A DNA stretch of 64,000 bases from Paenibacillus sp. FSL H8-0537 (GTDB lineage Bacteria > Bacillota > Bacilli > Paenibacillales > Paenibacillaceae): contig NZ_CP150290.1 in the NCBI RefSeq assembly GCF_038051995.1, positions 1,909,501-1,973,500 on the forward strand, in the 5' to 3' direction. A program made the translations under genes and the position numbers. This document shows, one piece after another, positions 36,987 through 47,290 of this stretch. Each line of letters starts with the position of its first letter. The stretch's first letter is position 1. The notes under the pieces were generated by a model. That model ran no database searches, was not told the DNA's origin, and was given only the letters and a program-made list of their open reading frames with translations.

Positions 36987-37475
36987 ATGGTAGACGAATT
37001 TGAGTTTTTCCGAAAAGTGCAGCAGCATTACCGTCAAGTAAGCTTCCACGTGCGATTGAGCTATACGATTTTTCATAAAAAGGAGAAGCTGCTGCTTGCG
37101 CATGGTATTTTGCGCTGCCGGGTTGAGCCCCATTCGCAATTGGTTGAGTATCGAATCAGCTTGGAATCGGAAGTGGCATCGCGTCCTTTTAGCGAGAAGG
37201 CCTCAATTTTATTTTCCACTGTATACGAGGAAATTCCGCAGCAATCGATTAAGCTGACAGATGTGCCTGTCTATCAGCTGCGATACTCCGTACCGATTGT
37301 TTATGATTGGCAAGCTTTTATTATTGAAGGAATGAGTACGGCTTTAAGCAAGAGTGTATTGCAGCCTGTTTTCGATAAATATAGATTTGTGAATAAGCAG
37401 GGCCAGGAAATAGACGCCAAACTTAAGGTCGCCGCCGTTATGGTGGATTGGTATAATAAAAACATTAATAGTTAG
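36987..37475 (+). CDS. Hypothetical protein
   Basis: I do not recognise this 162-residue protein. It is a mixed alpha/beta sequence without signal peptide or membrane segment, starting MVDEFEFFRKVQQHYRQV and ending in VMVDWYNKNINS. The middle has an alternating strand pattern (RVEPHSQLVEYRISLES). ATG 36987 follows AAGGGGATTGGAAG; the frame is open to 36879 but would cross the promoter. It lies 34 bases before ytoI and may be its first operon partner. Its promoter faces the XRE regulator gene. Confidence 0.6.
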   Translation: MVDEFEFFRKVQQHYRQVSFHVRLSYTIFHKKEKLLLAHGILRCRVEPHSQLVEYRISLESEVASRPFSEKASILFSTVYEEIPQQSIKLTDVPVYQLRYSVPIVYDWQAFIIEGMSTALSKSVLQPVFDKYRFVNKQGQEIDAKLKVAAVMVDWYNKNINS

Positions 37476-37509
37476 CCAGCAGTGTTGAAAGCCAGAGGGA
37501 GGTACAGGT

Positions 37510-38850
37510 GTGTCTAAAGTCGGTTCCGGTTCAGAGACCAGCACCAAGCATGAACTGATTCTTGCACATATACAAGAGCTGAAGATCGGAACAAAAATCT
37601 CGGTCAGAGTGATTGCAAAAACGCTGGGAGTCAGTGAAGGAACAGCTTATAAAGCCATTAAAGAAGCGGAAGCAACCGGACTCGTCAGCACAAAGGAACG
37701 AATTGGGACGGTACGCATCGACCGTAAAAGAAAAGAAGCACTTGACCAGCTTACGTTCGGCGAAGTGGCGGAAATTGTAGAAGGCCAGCTTTTTGGTGGC
37801 GCATCAGGCCTTGAGAAAACGCTGCATAAGTTCGTCATTGGAGCTATGGAGCTTGATGCTATGCTACGTTATATTGATGAGGACAGCCTGCTTATTGTCG
37901 GCAATCGGATCGGTGCGCACAAGCGGGCGCTGGAGCAGGGAGCAGGCGTGCTCATTACAGGCGGCTTCGAGACGAGCGAGGAGGTTAAAGCGCTTGCTGA
38001 TGAGAAGGGGCTGCCGATTCTCTCTTCGCGATATGATACGTTTACCGTTGCATCCATGATTAACCGCGCTATGTATGACCGCCTTATTAAGCGTAAAGTG
38101 ATGCTGATTGAAGATTTGGTTACGTTCAGCAGGCCCGCCGATGTGCTGCATCCGAGTGAAACGGCAGGCAGCTTCAAGGAGTTGCGGCGCAGAACAGGTT
38201 ATTCGCGGTTTCCCGTAGTGGATGACCGTGGTAAAGTCATAGGCATGATGACAGCAAAGGATGCATCCGGCGCACTAGATGAGCAGACCGTGGATAAGCT
38301 GATGACCCGCCATCCGATTACGGCTGCACCGAATATTACCGTTACATCCGCTGCTCATACGATGGCGGCGGAAGGAATCGATTTGCTGCCTATCGTTGAT
38401 CGGCATCGCAAACTGCTTGGTGTCATTAGCCGCCAGCAGGTAATTGATGCGCTCCGGTTTGCGGGCAAACAGCCGGAATCGGGCGAAACGTTCGATGATT
38501 TAATGTGGTCAAGATTTATGGCTAGCGAAGATGCAGCGGGCGAGTTTGTTTATAAAGGGGTCGTAACGCCGCAAATGTCAGGTTCGCTTGGCATGATATC
38601 GGAAGGCGTGCTCGTTACGCTTATGACACAGGCGGGCAGAAGAATGATTCGCGAGACGGGGAAACGCGACTATTTGCTTGAGAGCATGACGACTTATTTT
38701 GTTAAGCCGGTTGAAATGGACAGTGAAATAACGATTATACCACGGGCGATGGAGATGAGCCGCAAGTCAACGAAGCTGGAAATTGAAGTGTGGGATCGGG
38801 GCGGGCTGGCAGCGAAAGCGATGATGTCAGCCCAGATGATTGATCCTTAA
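37510..38850 (+). CDS. ytoI: HTH-DRTGG-CBS-thioesterase protein YtoI
   Basis: A 446-residue multi-domain protein. A winged-helix segment (residues 12-70, VIAKTLGVSEGTAYKAIKEAE) is followed by a DRTGG domain (about 80-190), a CBS pair (about 195-315) and a hot-dog thioesterase-like domain (about 335-446). This order is that of Bacillus YtoI. CBS pairs bind adenine nucleotides, so it may be a nucleotide-responsive regulator; its role is not established. It starts at GTG with GGGAGG seven bases upstream. Bacillus ytoI likewise lies near ytpI, the ytr genes and dnaE, which supports the assignment. Confidence 0.85.
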   Translation: MSKVGSGSETSTKHELILAHIQELKIGTKISVRVIAKTLGVSEGTAYKAIKEAEATGLVSTKERIGTVRIDRKRKEALDQLTFGEVAEIVEGQLFGGASGLEKTLHKFVIGAMELDAMLRYIDEDSLLIVGNRIGAHKRALEQGAGVLITGGFETSEEVKALADEKGLPILSSRYDTFTVASMINRAMYDRLIKRKVMLIEDLVTFSRPADVLHPSETAGSFKELRRRTGYSRFPVVDDRGKVIGMMTAKDASGALDEQTVDKLMTRHPITAAPNITVTSAAHTMAAEGIDLLPIVDRHRKLLGVISRQQVIDALRFAGKQPESGETFDDLMWSRFMASEDAAGEFVYKGVVTPQMSGSLGMISEGVLVTLMTQAGRRMIRETGKRDYLLESMTTYFVKPVEMDSEITIIPRAMEMSRKSTKLEIEVWDRGGLAAKAMMSAQMIDP

Positions 38851-38912
38851 ACATAAAGCAGCCGGACAATGAAGCTAAGTTATAATAGCGCAGCGTTCGC
38901 CGCTGCCTTTCA

Positions 38913-39209
38913 TTAGCGGCGCGTCGTGCGCAGCATGCTGAGATTGCGCAGGCCAGCGAAAAGATTGAATAGGCCAATGACCATGAATAGCGTCCCGATA
39001 ACGATGCGCACGGTGGATTCATTGGACAAAAACAGCTGAACGCCGGCAATAAATATGAGCATGATGCCCATGCTTATATTCATTCTAGCCCCGTACAGCA
39101 TACGCATTGCGCCATCAGTGGCCCTGCGGGATCTGTAGCTGAAAATAACCGTCAGCAGCAAGGTGAGGAAGATGACGGGTGCAAATAAATATTGCATCAG
39201 TGAGTCCAT
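38913..39209 (-). CDS. ytpI: YtpI-like small membrane protein
   Basis: This 98-residue protein has three hydrophobic segments (about residues 5-23, 42-62 and 66-86) and a basic C-terminal end (LRTTRR). Position next to ytoI and upstream of the ytr-dnaE block matches Bacillus ytpI, a conserved membrane protein without known function. AAAGGAGC lies 14 bases before the ATG, rather far; an internal Met at residue 5 is possible. In Bacillus an nrnA gene sits between ytpI and the ytr genes; here there is none. Confidence 0.7.
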   Translation of the reverse strand: MDSLMQYLFAPVIFLTLLLTVIFSYRSRRATDGAMRMLYGARMNISMGIMLIFIAGVQLFLSNESTVRIVIGTLFMVIGLFNLFAGLRNLSMLRTTRR

Positions 39210-39300
39210 TGGTTTTAAAGCAGCTCCTTTGCAAGCGGAATGATGATGCTCTATTCCGTATTTCTGCTGCTATTGTAGCATGAATACCTTCCAAAACAGA

Positions 39301-39340
39301 AGCAGTGCAGCGCATGTCTTTATGCTGCACTGCTTTTTTC
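39301..39340 (-). terminator. Terminator downstream of ytrI
   Basis: AGCAGTGCAGC (39301-39311) and GCTGCACTGCT (39324-39334) form an 11-base stem between ytrI and ytpI. T-runs flank it on both strands. Confidence 0.75.
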
Positions 39341-39349
39341 ACCACGCTT

Positions 39350-39865
39350 CTAGCTCGGTCCGCGATCATGCAGGCGGACTTTAATCCACAGATGCAGCAC
39401 GTTCTCGACAACAAGCATCGTTTTTACCTCGACCTCGTAATCCTTCTCCAGCACATCGTTGTAAACTCTCTTGCTTAGCAGCTTCCTTGCAAACTGGGCA
39501 TTGGAATCAATTTCGTAAATGCTTTGCCCGATAAACACGGAAAGATCGGCTTTAATTCGCCGAATCAGATCGGCCTCCGTCATTTTATCCAGCTGCGGGC
39601 GACCTGCGTTTTGCCCGGCTTCCAGCTCGATTCGCGGCAAAATGCTCTTAATGACCGTATGCTGATGCTTGAAATCCTTGAGGTTGTTAATGTCCTGCTC
39701 GTACTGCTCCAATTGAATTTCGAGCTCGCTTTTAAGACTGACTAGCGCCTCGAATTGTGCTTGATAGAGGGAGTTGTAAACGACCGCGCCGACAACCATG
39801 CCAAGCAGAAGCATGCCAAACATTTGCAGCCCTTTCACATATCGCTCAAACGGGGGCAGCCGCAT
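39350..39865 (-). CDS. ytrI: Sporulation membrane protein YtrI
   Basis: A 171-residue protein with one N-terminal transmembrane anchor (about residues 14-34, MFGMLLLGMVVGAVVYN), a coiled-coil-like stretch rich in Glu and Gln (38-70) and a soluble alpha/beta C-domain. This is the plan of YtrI, which with YtrH is needed for efficient sporulation in Bacillus and is made in the mother cell under sigma-E. It starts three bases after the ytrH stop. I could not place a sigma-E promoter with confidence. Confidence 0.85.
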   Translation of the reverse strand: MRLPPFERYVKGLQMFGMLLLGMVVGAVVYNSLYQAQFEALVSLKSELEIQLEQYEQDINNLKDFKHQHTVIKSILPRIELEAGQNAGRPQLDKMTEADLIRRIKADLSVFIGQSIYEIDSNAQFARKLLSKRVYNDVLEKDYEVEVKTMLVVENVLHLWIKVRLHDRGPS

Positions 39866-39868
39866 CGC

Positions 39869-40204
39869 TTAGCCCGTCCCTTTGCAAATGAGCTTGACTA
39901 GCTCTGTGCCCATATGAGCCCCTAGAAAAGCAGCGATAATATAGCCGACCTGCTGTGCCGCGGGGGACAGATGCCCCTCCATAATGTTGCTTTCTATGAC
40001 ACGCATTGGATCAATGGAGCCGCCTACTGCGGCTACTATAGCCCATATTTTTAAATTTGCCGCTGTATTGACCATCATGGAGGTGGGGGGCATCAGCAGA
40101 AACACTGATCCAATGCCAGCAAGCATTGAGCCGCCTAATACGACGCCAAAGGCAATAAAGAAATCGAGCCCTGCCTTCATCAAAAAATAATTCACTTCGC
40201 TCAC
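39869..40204 (-). CDS. ytrH: Sporulation membrane protein YtrH
   Basis: This 111-residue protein has three hydrophobic segments and the conserved VGGSIDPMRVIESNI loop typical of YtrH. The family acts with YtrI in the mother cell during engulfment-stage sporulation. It starts at GTG 40204 with GAGAGCTG upstream. It is the first gene of the ytrH-ytrI pair, divergent from dnaE by about 120 bases, as in Bacillus. Confidence 0.87.
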   Translation of the reverse strand: MSEVNYFLMKAGLDFFIAFGVVLGGSMLAGIGSVFLLMPPTSMMVNTAANLKIWAIVAAVGGSIDPMRVIESNIMEGHLSPAAQQVGYIIAAFLGAHMGTELVKLICKGTG

Positions 40205-40321
40205 CAGCTCTCTTCGCCAAGTGGAGCCCGTCCGGCTCCTATTATCATTGTATGGGCGGTGCCTTGGCGATTATGATAAAATAGACAAATAGAGATGGAA
40301 CACCTGAGGGGGCGAGGCGCA

Positions 40322-43300
40322 ATGACCGCTAATGAGTCGCCATTCGTGCATTTGCACGTTCATAGTGAATATAGCCTGCTTGATGGCGCGGCGCGAATAC
40401 GCGATTTGACAGCCCGCGCTGCGGAGCTGGGGATGAAGGCGCTGGCGCTTACGGACCATGGCGTCATGTATGGAGCTATTCCGTTCATCCGTGCCTGCCA
40501 GCAGCATGGTATTAAGCCGATTGTAGGCTGTGAGATGTATATGACCGCAGGCTCGCGGTTTGAGAAGGGCTCGCGCAAGGAAAACCCGATCTATCACTTA
40601 ATTTTGCTTGCCAAAAATGAAACCGGATATCGCAATCTCATGAAGCTGAGCTCGATTGCCCATTTGGAGGGCTTTCATTATCGGCCGCGCGTCGATCCAG
40701 AAATGCTGGCTAAGCATGCGGAGGGCATCGTCTGCCTGAGTGCCTGTCTTGGAGGCGAGGTTTCGCAGCATTTGCTGCATGACCGTCCGGAGGAAGCGCG
40801 CAAGGCGGCACAGCGGTATCGGGACATTTTCGGCGATGATTTTTATTTGGAGCTACAGGACCATCATTTGCTGGAGCAGAAAAAAGTGAATGCAGCAATG
40901 ATTGAGCTGGCACGGGAAACCGGCATTCAGCTGGCGGTTACGAACGATGTCCATTATATTACTGCGGCTGACGCGGAAATGCAGGATGTGCTTATTTGCA
41001 TTGGAACGGGCAAATCCGTCGATGACGAGGACCGTATGAAAATGCAGACGGACCAAATGTATTTAAAAAGCGGGGAAGAGATGGCTGCCCTATTCCGCCA
41101 TGTCCCGCAGGCTATTGCAAATACGGCAGCCATCGCAGGCAAATGTACGCTGGAGCTGGCTTTTGGACGGGCGCCGCTTCCGGTATTTCATCCCGTGCCA
41201 GAGGGGGCAAGCTCAGCAGGGTATTTGCAGCAGCTATGCAGCGAAGGACTGCTTGCGAGATACAGCTTGCTGCCAGAGTGGACGCAGGAGCCGGACTTCC
41301 GCCGGGAGGCTGAGCAGCGGCTAGCCTATGAGCTGTCTGTCATTGAAAAAATGGGTTTTAGCGATTATTTTCTAATCGTCTGGGATTTTATTCGTTTTGC
41401 CCATGAGCAGGGCATTCGTACAGGCCCGGGACGGGGGTCGTCAGCCGGCTCTCTGGTTGCTTATACACTGCGAATCACCGACGTAGATCCGCTAAAATAC
41501 AAGCTGCTCTTTGAGCGTTTTCTAAATCCGGAGCGCATATCGATGCCCGATATTGATATCGACTTTAATGATGAGCGTCGGGATGAAGTCATTGCCTATG
41601 TCGCCAAAAAATATGGCGAAGGGCATGTTGCCCAAATTATTACGTTCGGCACAATGGCGGCGAAAGCAGCGGTCCGCGACGTCGGACGCGCGATGAATGT
41701 GCCGTTCGCCGAGGTGGATCGTGCGGCGAAGCTCATTCCGCGCCAGCTCGGCATTACGCTTGCCGAGGCGCTGCGGACGACTGAGGGACTGCGCGAGGCG
41801 GCGGAGCGCCTGCCTAAGACGGCAGCGATGCTGGATATGGCGCTTAAGGTAGAGGGCATGCCGCGCCATGCCTCTACGCATGCGGCTGGAGTTGTTATTG
41901 CCAGCGAGCCGCTGACGGAGTATGTGCCGCTGCAAGCGGGCGGCGAAGGGGCTGTTTTGACCCAATATTCAATGGAGCATCTGGAAGCGATTGGGCTGCT
42001 CAAGATGGACTTTCTAGGACTGCGCACCCTTTCGATTTTGGAGCGGACGCTGAATTGGGTGAAGGAGCAGTACGGAGAGACGATTGATTTTCGCACGATT
42101 CCCGACAACGACCCGGATACGTATGCGATGCTCGGCCGCGGCGAGACGACGGGTATTTTCCAATTGGAGTCTTCCGGTGTGCGCCGCGTGTTGCGGGACT
42201 TGAAGGCGTCGGAGTTTGAAGATATCGTATCGGTCCTGGCTTTGTATCGGCCTGGTCCGATGGAATTTATTCCAAAATATATTCAAGGCAAGCATGGCGA
42301 GGTACAGGTGGAATATCCTCATCCATCCCTAGAGCCGATTCTTGCTGATACGTATGGCATTATCGTGTATCAGGAGCAAATTATGCAGATTGCCTCCAGC
42401 ATGGCGGGTTTCTCGCTGGGTGAAGCAGATTTGCTGCGCCGTGCCGTTTCCAAGAAAAAGCGCGAAGTGCTGGATGAGCAGCGGGAGCATTTTGTGAAGG
42501 GCAGCGTGACGCAGGGCTACAGCGAGGACGAGGCGAATCTCGTTTACGATATGATCGTGCGTTTCGCAGACTATGGGTTCCCGCGGGCGCATGCTGCTGC
42601 TTACGGTGTACTGGCTTTTCAAACGGCATGGCTGAAGGCGCATTATCCGGTACCATTTATGGCTTCGATGCTGGCGTCCGTGAATGGCAACCAGCGGAAA
42701 ACGGCGGAATACGTCGATGAATGCCGCCGAATGGGCATTCAGGTGCTGCCGCCCGATGTCAACGAGAGCGGCGTAACGTTCACGCCAGTTGAAGGAGCGG
42801 TGCGCTTTGGGCTCGCGACGGTTAAAAATGTTGGTACGCAGGCGATCGAAGCGCTGCGGAAGGAACGGGAGGACAAGCCGTTTGTGAGCTTGCTCGACCT
42901 ATGCCGCCGCGTCGATTTGCGCGTCGTGAACAAGCGCGTGCTGGAGTCGCTGATTCAAGCAGGAGCCTTCGACTCGCTGCCGGGACACCGGGCGCAATTG
43001 CTCGGTGCTCTGGAGGAGACGGTCGAGGCGGCGGTGAAATGGCGCAAGGAGCGCGCTGAGCTGCAGATCGAGCTGTTTGGCTTCGATGAGGTGCAGAACT
43101 GGGATGTGGAGCTGCCGGATATCAGGCCGTTCTCCACAGCTGAGCAGCTGGAGTTTGAGCGCGAGCTGCTAGGCATGTACTTGTCCGGGCATCCGCTCGA
43201 CGCCGTGGAGGAGCAGCTTGCGCCGCTTGGGCTCGACCGGCTGTTCGAGCTTGCGGATGCGGCGGAAGGAGCGCCGGCGGTAGCGGCGGTGCACATTGTG

Positions 43301-43990
43301 TCGCTGAAGCCGTTCACGAACAAGAAGGGCAATGCGATGGGTTTTCTGGAGCTGGAGGATCGCATCCTCCGCGTCGAAGCCGTTGTGTTCCCGGCAGTGT
43401 GGAAACGCTGCGGGGATAAGCTGGAAAAGGGAGGCCTCGCCATTGTGCAGGCGACCGTGCAGCATCAGGATGAGGAGTTTAAACTCATCCTGGAGGATGT
43501 TGTGCCGCTTGCAGGCGGAGCTGCTGCGGCCGGGGCGCCGCTCGCAGAGCAGGCGCAGCGCCTCTTGCGGCAAGCGCAAGCCCGCGCCGCGAGAGGCGCT
43601 TGGCCCGGTCCCGGGCAGGCGAAGCCGTCCGGGCAGGGCCAGAGCGGGGCGCGGGCGGCAACGCCAGCCGCCCCGGCGGGCCGCGGGCCCGGCACTGCTG
43701 CTGCGGGCGAAGCGCAGCAGCTGCCGCCGCGGGCACCGCGGCAGGAACCCGCTGGGCGAAAGCGCCAGCGGGTTTACATCAAGCTCGCAGCCGCGCGCGA
43801 GCAGCTTGCCGCGCTGGAGCGGCTCAAGCAGCTGCTGGCCGAGCACCCCGGCCAGCTGGACACCGTTCTGTTCTACGAGCGCGAACAGAAGCTGATCGCC
43901 CTTAGCGACAGCTACCGCGTCAAGCCGTCGCCGGAATTGTTCGGCGAGATTGAGCAGCTGTTCGGCGAAGGCGCGGTCGTCGTCAAATAG
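40322..43990 (+). CDS. dnaE: DNA polymerase III alpha subunit DnaE, with an unusual C-terminal insertion
   Basis: A 1222-residue replicative polymerase, about 100 residues longer than Bacillus DnaE. It has an N-terminal PHP domain ([23 protein letters not shown]), the catalytic centre [12 protein letters not shown] and [15 protein letters not shown], the little finger and HhH regions, and an OB fold near residues 980-1060. The extra length lies near residues 1063-1145, an Ala/Gly/Pro/Gln-rich low-complexity stretch, before a C-terminal domain resumes at [16 protein letters not shown] 40322 follows GAGGGGGCGAGG. In Firmicutes DnaE extends primers before PolC takes over. It is divergent from ytrH and ends in a strong terminator. 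Confidence 0.95.
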   Translation: MTANESPFVHLHVHSEYSLLDGAARIRDLTARAAELGMKALALTDHGVMYGAIPFIRACQQHGIKPIVGCEMYMTAGSRFEKGSRKENPIYHLILLAKNETGYRNLMKLSSIAHLEGFHYRPRVDPEMLAKHAEGIVCLSACLGGEVSQHLLHDRPEEARKAAQRYRDIFGDDFYLELQDHHLLEQKKVNAAMIELARETGIQLAVTNDVHYITAADAEMQDVLICIGTGKSVDDEDRMKMQTDQMYLKSGEEMAALFRHVPQAIANTAAIAGKCTLELAFGRAPLPVFHPVPEGASSAGYLQQLCSEGLLARYSLLPEWTQEPDFRREAEQRLAYELSVIEKMGFSDYFLIVWDFIRFAHEQGIRTGPGRGSSAGSLVAYTLRITDVDPLKYKLLFERFLNPERISMPDIDIDFNDERRDEVIAYVAKKYGEGHVAQIITFGTMAAKAAVRDVGRAMNVPFAEVDRAAKLIPRQLGITLAEALRTTEGLREAAERLPKTAAMLDMALKVEGMPRHASTHAAGVVIASEPLTEYVPLQAGGEGAVLTQYSMEHLEAIGLLKMDFLGLRTLSILERTLNWVKEQYGETIDFRTIPDNDPDTYAMLGRGETTGIFQLESSGVRRVLRDLKASEFEDIVSVLALYRPGPMEFIPKYIQGKHGEVQVEYPHPSLEPILADTYGIIVYQEQIMQIASSMAGFSLGEADLLRRAVSKKKREVLDEQREHFVKGSVTQGYSEDEANLVYDMIVRFADYGFPRAHAAAYGVLAFQTAWLKAHYPVPFMASMLASVNGNQRKTAEYVDECRRMGIQVLPPDVNESGVTFTPVEGAVRFGLATVKNVGTQAIEALRKEREDKPFVSLLDLCRRVDLRVVNKRVLESLIQAGAFDSLPGHRAQLLGALEETVEAAVKWRKERAELQIELFGFDEVQNWDVELPDIRPFSTAEQLEFERELLGMYLSGHPLDAVEEQLAPLGLDRLFELADAAEGAPAVAAVHIVSLKPFTNKKGNAMGFLELEDRILRVEAVVFPAVWKRCGDKLEKGGLAIVQATVQHQDEEFKLILEDVVPLAGGAAAAGAPLAEQAQRLLRQAQARAARGAWPGPGQAKPSGQGQSGARAATPAAPAGRGPGTAAAGEAQQLPPRAPRQEPAGRKRQRVYIKLAAAREQLAALERLKQLLAEHPGQLDTVLFYEREQKLIALSDSYRVKPSPELFGEIEQLFGEGAVVVK

Positions 43991-44026
43991 GCGCAAGCAG
44001 CAAAACATGGGATAGCGATCCCTCAT

Positions 44027-44070
44027 AGGGCTGGTCTTCGCTGTCTAGAGCGAAGACCAGCCCTATTTTT
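44027..44070 (+). terminator. Terminator of dnaE
   Basis: AGGGCTGGTCTTCGCT (44027-44042) pairs perfectly with AGCGAAGACCAGCCCT (44049-44064), followed by ATTTTTA. Confidence 0.95.
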
Positions 44071-44300
44071 AACCGCATCCAGCCATGTGATCTCTCCGCA
44101 AGCGAATTCAAAATGATGCACATATCTTCTGTTATCCGCATACATTTAGGGATACAAGCGGAGAAATGCGGGAGGCCAGCTGCTGCTTGCGGGCTTAGGG
44201 ATACAGCTTCCGCGAAAGGCTGCAGCATTAATAGGGCCGCGAAATCCGCATTGCCGCTGCTTACGCTGCATTGCAGCGTACAAGCATGGGAGGGATGGAC
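44071..44300. other. Gap between the dnaE terminator and the PgpA-like gene
   Basis: It holds two direct copies of TTAGGGATACA about 45 bases apart (near 44150 and 44195). A strong hairpin, ACGCTGCA-T-TGCAGCGT (44263-44279), lies just before the ribosome site of the next gene. No gene is seen. Confidence 0.5.
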
Positions 44301-44801
44301 ATGGCTTCGACATCCAAAATTGAAGCGTGGCTGGGCAAGCGTGGAGTGAAGGTTGATGATATTGCTGAAATTGTATATACACTGCAGCGGCCCTACAATG
44401 CGAGCTTATGCATGAAGGAATGCGAGGATAGCGTCCGGGCTGTACTGGGCAAGCGAGAGGTGCAGTATGTTTTATATACGGGCATCGCACTAGACGAGCT
44501 TGCGGAGCGCAAGTTATTGCCCGAGCCGCTTCAGGCGATTATGGAAAATGACGAGTCGCTGTATGGCGTGGACGAGACGCTGGCGCTTGGCATTACGAAT
44601 GTGTACGGGATGATCGGCTTGACGAGTTTTGGTTATTTGGATAAAGTGAAGCCTGGCATTATAAGTCAGCTTAATCTTAAGGGGCGGCATATTCATGTGT
44701 TCCTCGATGATCTCGTAGCAGGACTTGCGGCAGCGGCCTCAGCAAGAATTGCACATCAGGACCCGAAAGCGCAGCAATACCATTTGCCCGATTCCCCATG
44801 A
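44301..44801 (+). CDS. Phosphatidylglycerophosphatase A-like protein (YutG type)
   Basis: A 166-residue protein of the cytosolic YutG/PgpA branch: DDIAEIVYTLQRPYN, YVLYTGIALDELAERKLLPEPL, ALGITNVYGMIGLTSFGYLDK and FLDDLVAGLAAAASARIAH. The last is the acidic pair typical of the fold. E. coli PgpA dephosphorylates phosphatidylglycerol phosphate; the Bacillus branch lacks the long membrane segments and its true substrate is uncertain. ATG 44301 follows GGGAGGG by six bases. It stands alone between dnaE and accD. Confidence 0.8.
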   Translation: MASTSKIEAWLGKRGVKVDDIAEIVYTLQRPYNASLCMKECEDSVRAVLGKREVQYVLYTGIALDELAERKLLPEPLQAIMENDESLYGVDETLALGITNVYGMIGLTSFGYLDKVKPGIISQLNLKGRHIHVFLDDLVAGLAAAASARIAHQDPKAQQYHLPDSP

Positions 44802-44899
44802 TTATGATACTATTATAAGATCATATGACCTGTTAACGGGACTTAGCTATGTTTAAGATGTAAACTTTGCCCGTAGCAAAGTTTTCAGGAGGTACCACA

Positions 44900-45088
44900 A
44901 TGTGGACGGTCATTTATATCGCGCCAACAGCAAAAATCGCAGAGAATATCAAGAAACGGCTTACGGAAGAAGGATTTCTTGTGAAGATCCGTCCAGTCAA
45001 TCTGTCTAAACAGCAATTCGAAATATTGGTGCCGTCGGGTGAGCTGGAGGAAGTTCAAGAAGTATTTAACTCCTTGTTTCAGCCGTAA
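44900..45088 (+). CDS. Small hypothetical protein preceding accD
   Basis: A 62-residue protein (MWTVIYIAPTAKIAENIKKRL) predicted as a ferredoxin-like beta-alpha-beta fold: strand, helix, then VKIRPVN, FEILVPS and a last helix VQEVFNSLF. AGGAGG lies seven bases before ATG 44900. It is 40 bases upstream of accD in the same direction and probably co-transcribed. Similar short proteins sit before accD in related bacteria, but I know no function. It may be a small regulator of the carboxylase, though nothing in the sequence proves it. Confidence 0.7.
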   Translation: MWTVIYIAPTAKIAENIKKRLTEEGFLVKIRPVNLSKQQFEILVPSGELEEVQEVFNSLFQP

Positions 45089-45128
45089 TGGATTCCCTTA
45101 TTCGATTGCGCCTTGAGAGGTGTCATAC

Positions 45129-46001
45129 GTGCAAATAAAGGACTTGTTTACGAAGAAGAAATACGCGACAGTACCTTCGGAGCGCCCTAAACGCGACATT
45201 CCAGAAGGACTGATGAATAAGTGTACGCGGTGCGGAACGATTCAATACAGCAAAGAGCTGGAGAAGAATCTGAAGGTCTGCTCCTCCTGCGGCTATCACT
45301 TCCGCCTTTCGGCTTGGGAGCGCATTGCCATGACGCTTGATGAAGGACAGCTAACGGAATACGATACCGATCTTGTATCGGAAGATCCGCTTGGTTTCCC
45401 AGGTTATGCGAGCAAGCTGGAGCAGCAACTGGCTAAGAACCCGAACTTGCGTGAAGCAGTTGTTACCGGCGAAGGAACTATCGGCGGTCTTCCTGTCGTT
45501 GTCGCTGTCATGAGCTTTGACTTTTTCAGCGGCAGCATGGGCTCGGTGGTAGGGGAAAAAATAACGCGGGCTGTAGAAGCGGCGCTTGAAAAGCGCCTGC
45601 CGCTTATTATTTTCTCGACATCGGGTGGCGCACGCATGCAGGAAAGCATTCTCAGCCTCATGCAAATGGCCAAAACAAGCGCAGCGCTCTCGAAGCTTCA
45701 TGAAGCGGGCGGCTTGTTTATCTCGGTATTCACCGATCCAACGATGGGTGGCGTCTCGGCGAGCTTCGCAAGTCTTGGCGACTACAATTTGGCCGAGCCT
45801 GGCGCGTTAGTAGGCTTCGCAGGCCGCATTGTAATCGAGCAGACGATTCGTCAGAAGCTGCCGGACAACTTCCAGACGGCGGAATTCAATTTGCAGCATG
45901 GACAGCTTGATATGGTTGTACACCGTAACGACATGAAGCATATGCTGACCAAACTGCTTGATATGCATACCGCAGGGGAGGGATTGTCTAATGGCGGGTG
46001 A
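45129..46001 (+). CDS. accD: Acetyl-CoA carboxylase carboxyltransferase subunit beta
   Basis: A 290-residue beta subunit of the carboxyltransferase that forms malonyl-CoA for fatty-acid synthesis. The N-terminal zinc ribbon is CTRC...CSSC. The crotonase-like core has [40 protein letters not shown] and [15 protein letters not shown] start at GTG 45129 ([11 protein letters not shown]), which has GAGAGG nine bases upstream; the GTG at 45120 overlaps that site. The next gene, accA, starts inside its 3' end (11-base overlap). Confidence 0.95.
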   Translation: MQIKDLFTKKKYATVPSERPKRDIPEGLMNKCTRCGTIQYSKELEKNLKVCSSCGYHFRLSAWERIAMTLDEGQLTEYDTDLVSEDPLGFPGYASKLEQQLAKNPNLREAVVTGEGTIGGLPVVVAVMSFDFFSGSMGSVVGEKITRAVEAALEKRLPLIIFSTSGGARMQESILSLMQMAKTSAALSKLHEAGGLFISVFTDPTMGGVSASFASLGDYNLAEPGALVGFAGRIVIEQTIRQKLPDNFQTAEFNLQHGQLDMVVHRNDMKHMLTKLLDMHTAGEGLSNGG

Positions 46002-47067
46002 GCTTCCGTTCGAGAAACCGCTCAGTGATTTAAGAGAAAAGATAAAAACGCTGGAAACGCTCGCGGCTGGCAATGGCATGGATTTTTCCGAGGAAATTGC
46101 CCGGCTTGAGGAGCGCTGCAAGCAGCTGGAACAGGAAATGTACCAGGAGCTGACCCCCGCGCAAAAAATGCATGTAGCGCGCCATCAACAGCGTCCCACG
46201 ACGCTGGATTTCATTCAGGCGGTGTTTACCGATTTCATCGAGCTGCATGGCGACCGCCTGTTTGCCGATGATTTGGCTATCGTAGGCGGACTTGCCAAGC
46301 TGAACGGCGTACCGGTAACGATTGTCGGACACCAGCGCGGCAAGGATACGCGCGATAACATCGCCCGTTTCTTCGGAAGTCCCCACCCGGAAGGTTTTCG
46401 CAAGGCGCTGCGCTTCATGCAGCAAGCCAATAAATTTAACCGTCCGATTATTACTTTTATTGATACGAAAGGCGCTTATCCTGGCAATACTGCTGAGGAA
46501 CGGGGCCAATCGGAAGCAATTGCCCGTAATTTGCGGGAGATGGCTAGTTTCGGCGTACCGATCATTTGCGTCGTTATTGGCGAAGGTGGCAGCGGTGGCG
46601 CACTTGCGCTTGGCGTAGGCAACCGGGTGCTGATGCTGGAAAATGCGATCTATTCTGCGATTTCGCCGAATGGAGCAGCCTCGATTCTCTGGAAGGATGC
46701 ATCGAAAGCTGATCAGGCCGCAGAAGCGATGAAGATTACAGCCAAGGATTTACTCGCGTTTGAAGTCATCGAGGACATTGTAGAGGAGCCGCAGGGTGGT
46801 GCGCATCGTGATCTGGCTTTTACAGCAGAGCACTTGAAAGCCAAGCTGTGGAGCCATTTGCAGGAGCTTCGCGCCATGACTCCGGAAGAGCTGAAAGAAG
46901 ACCGCTACAGCAAATTCCGCAAAATCGGCAAGTTCCAGATTGCCCAGCAGACGCTGGCAGAAGAGCAGCAAACCGCTGAGCTGGCGGACGAGCCTACCGA
47001 GGCTGCGGCAGCAAGCGGAGAACCAAGCACCGAGAAAGCAGTGCAGCCGGAATCGGCGCAGGTATAG
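45991..47067 (+). CDS. accA: Acetyl-CoA carboxylase carboxyltransferase subunit alpha
   Basis: This 358-residue alpha subunit partners AccD in an alpha2-beta2 carboxyltransferase. Signatures are [58 protein letters not shown] and [15 protein letters not shown]. The last 40 residues form an Ala/Glu-rich extension ([19 protein letters not shown]), longer than in most family members and probably disordered. ATG 45991 follows GGGGAGGG. In Bacillus pfkA comes next; here a 220-base gap with a repeat element leads straight to pyk. Confidence 0.95.
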   Translation: MAGELPFEKPLSDLREKIKTLETLAAGNGMDFSEEIARLEERCKQLEQEMYQELTPAQKMHVARHQQRPTTLDFIQAVFTDFIELHGDRLFADDLAIVGGLAKLNGVPVTIVGHQRGKDTRDNIARFFGSPHPEGFRKALRFMQQANKFNRPIITFIDTKGAYPGNTAEERGQSEAIARNLREMASFGVPIICVVIGEGGSGGALALGVGNRVLMLENAIYSAISPNGAASILWKDASKADQAAEAMKITAKDLLAFEVIEDIVEEPQGGAHRDLAFTAEHLKAKLWSHLQELRAMTPEELKEDRYSKFRKIGKFQIAQQTLAEEQQTAELADEPTEAAAASGEPSTEKAVQPESAQV

Positions 47068-47125
47068 TTTACAAATATTTTATACTGTACAAGCTGCTCG
47101 TAATCGTGTAATTTAAGTTGTGGTC

Positions 47126-47200
47126 AAGGTGAAACGGCTTTCGCCGTCCTATGGCGGAACAGCGCGTTTCAGCCCGAGAAATATAAGCCTATTTATATGT
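47126..47200 (-). repeat. Two-hairpin interspersed element, copy A (upstream of pyk, inverted)
   Basis: Read on the minus strand it matches copies B and C: TATATTTCTCGG, two bases, TGAAACGC, about 20 variable bases, AGGACGGC, GCCGTTTCACCTT. The AT-rich first hairpin is short here (ATATAA with TTATAT). Confidence 0.75.
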
Positions 47201-47290
47201 GAACAACTTATAAATTCTTATATTTTTAAAAGAAGATCAACTAGCAAGGCCTACCATTTAAGCAGGCAATATAACGGAGGAAAACTAAAA

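Noticed and set aside
43332..44026. Overlapping frames on both strands at the end of dnaE
   Set aside because: They follow the GC-rich insertion and contain only Arg/Ala/Gly-rich shadow translations.
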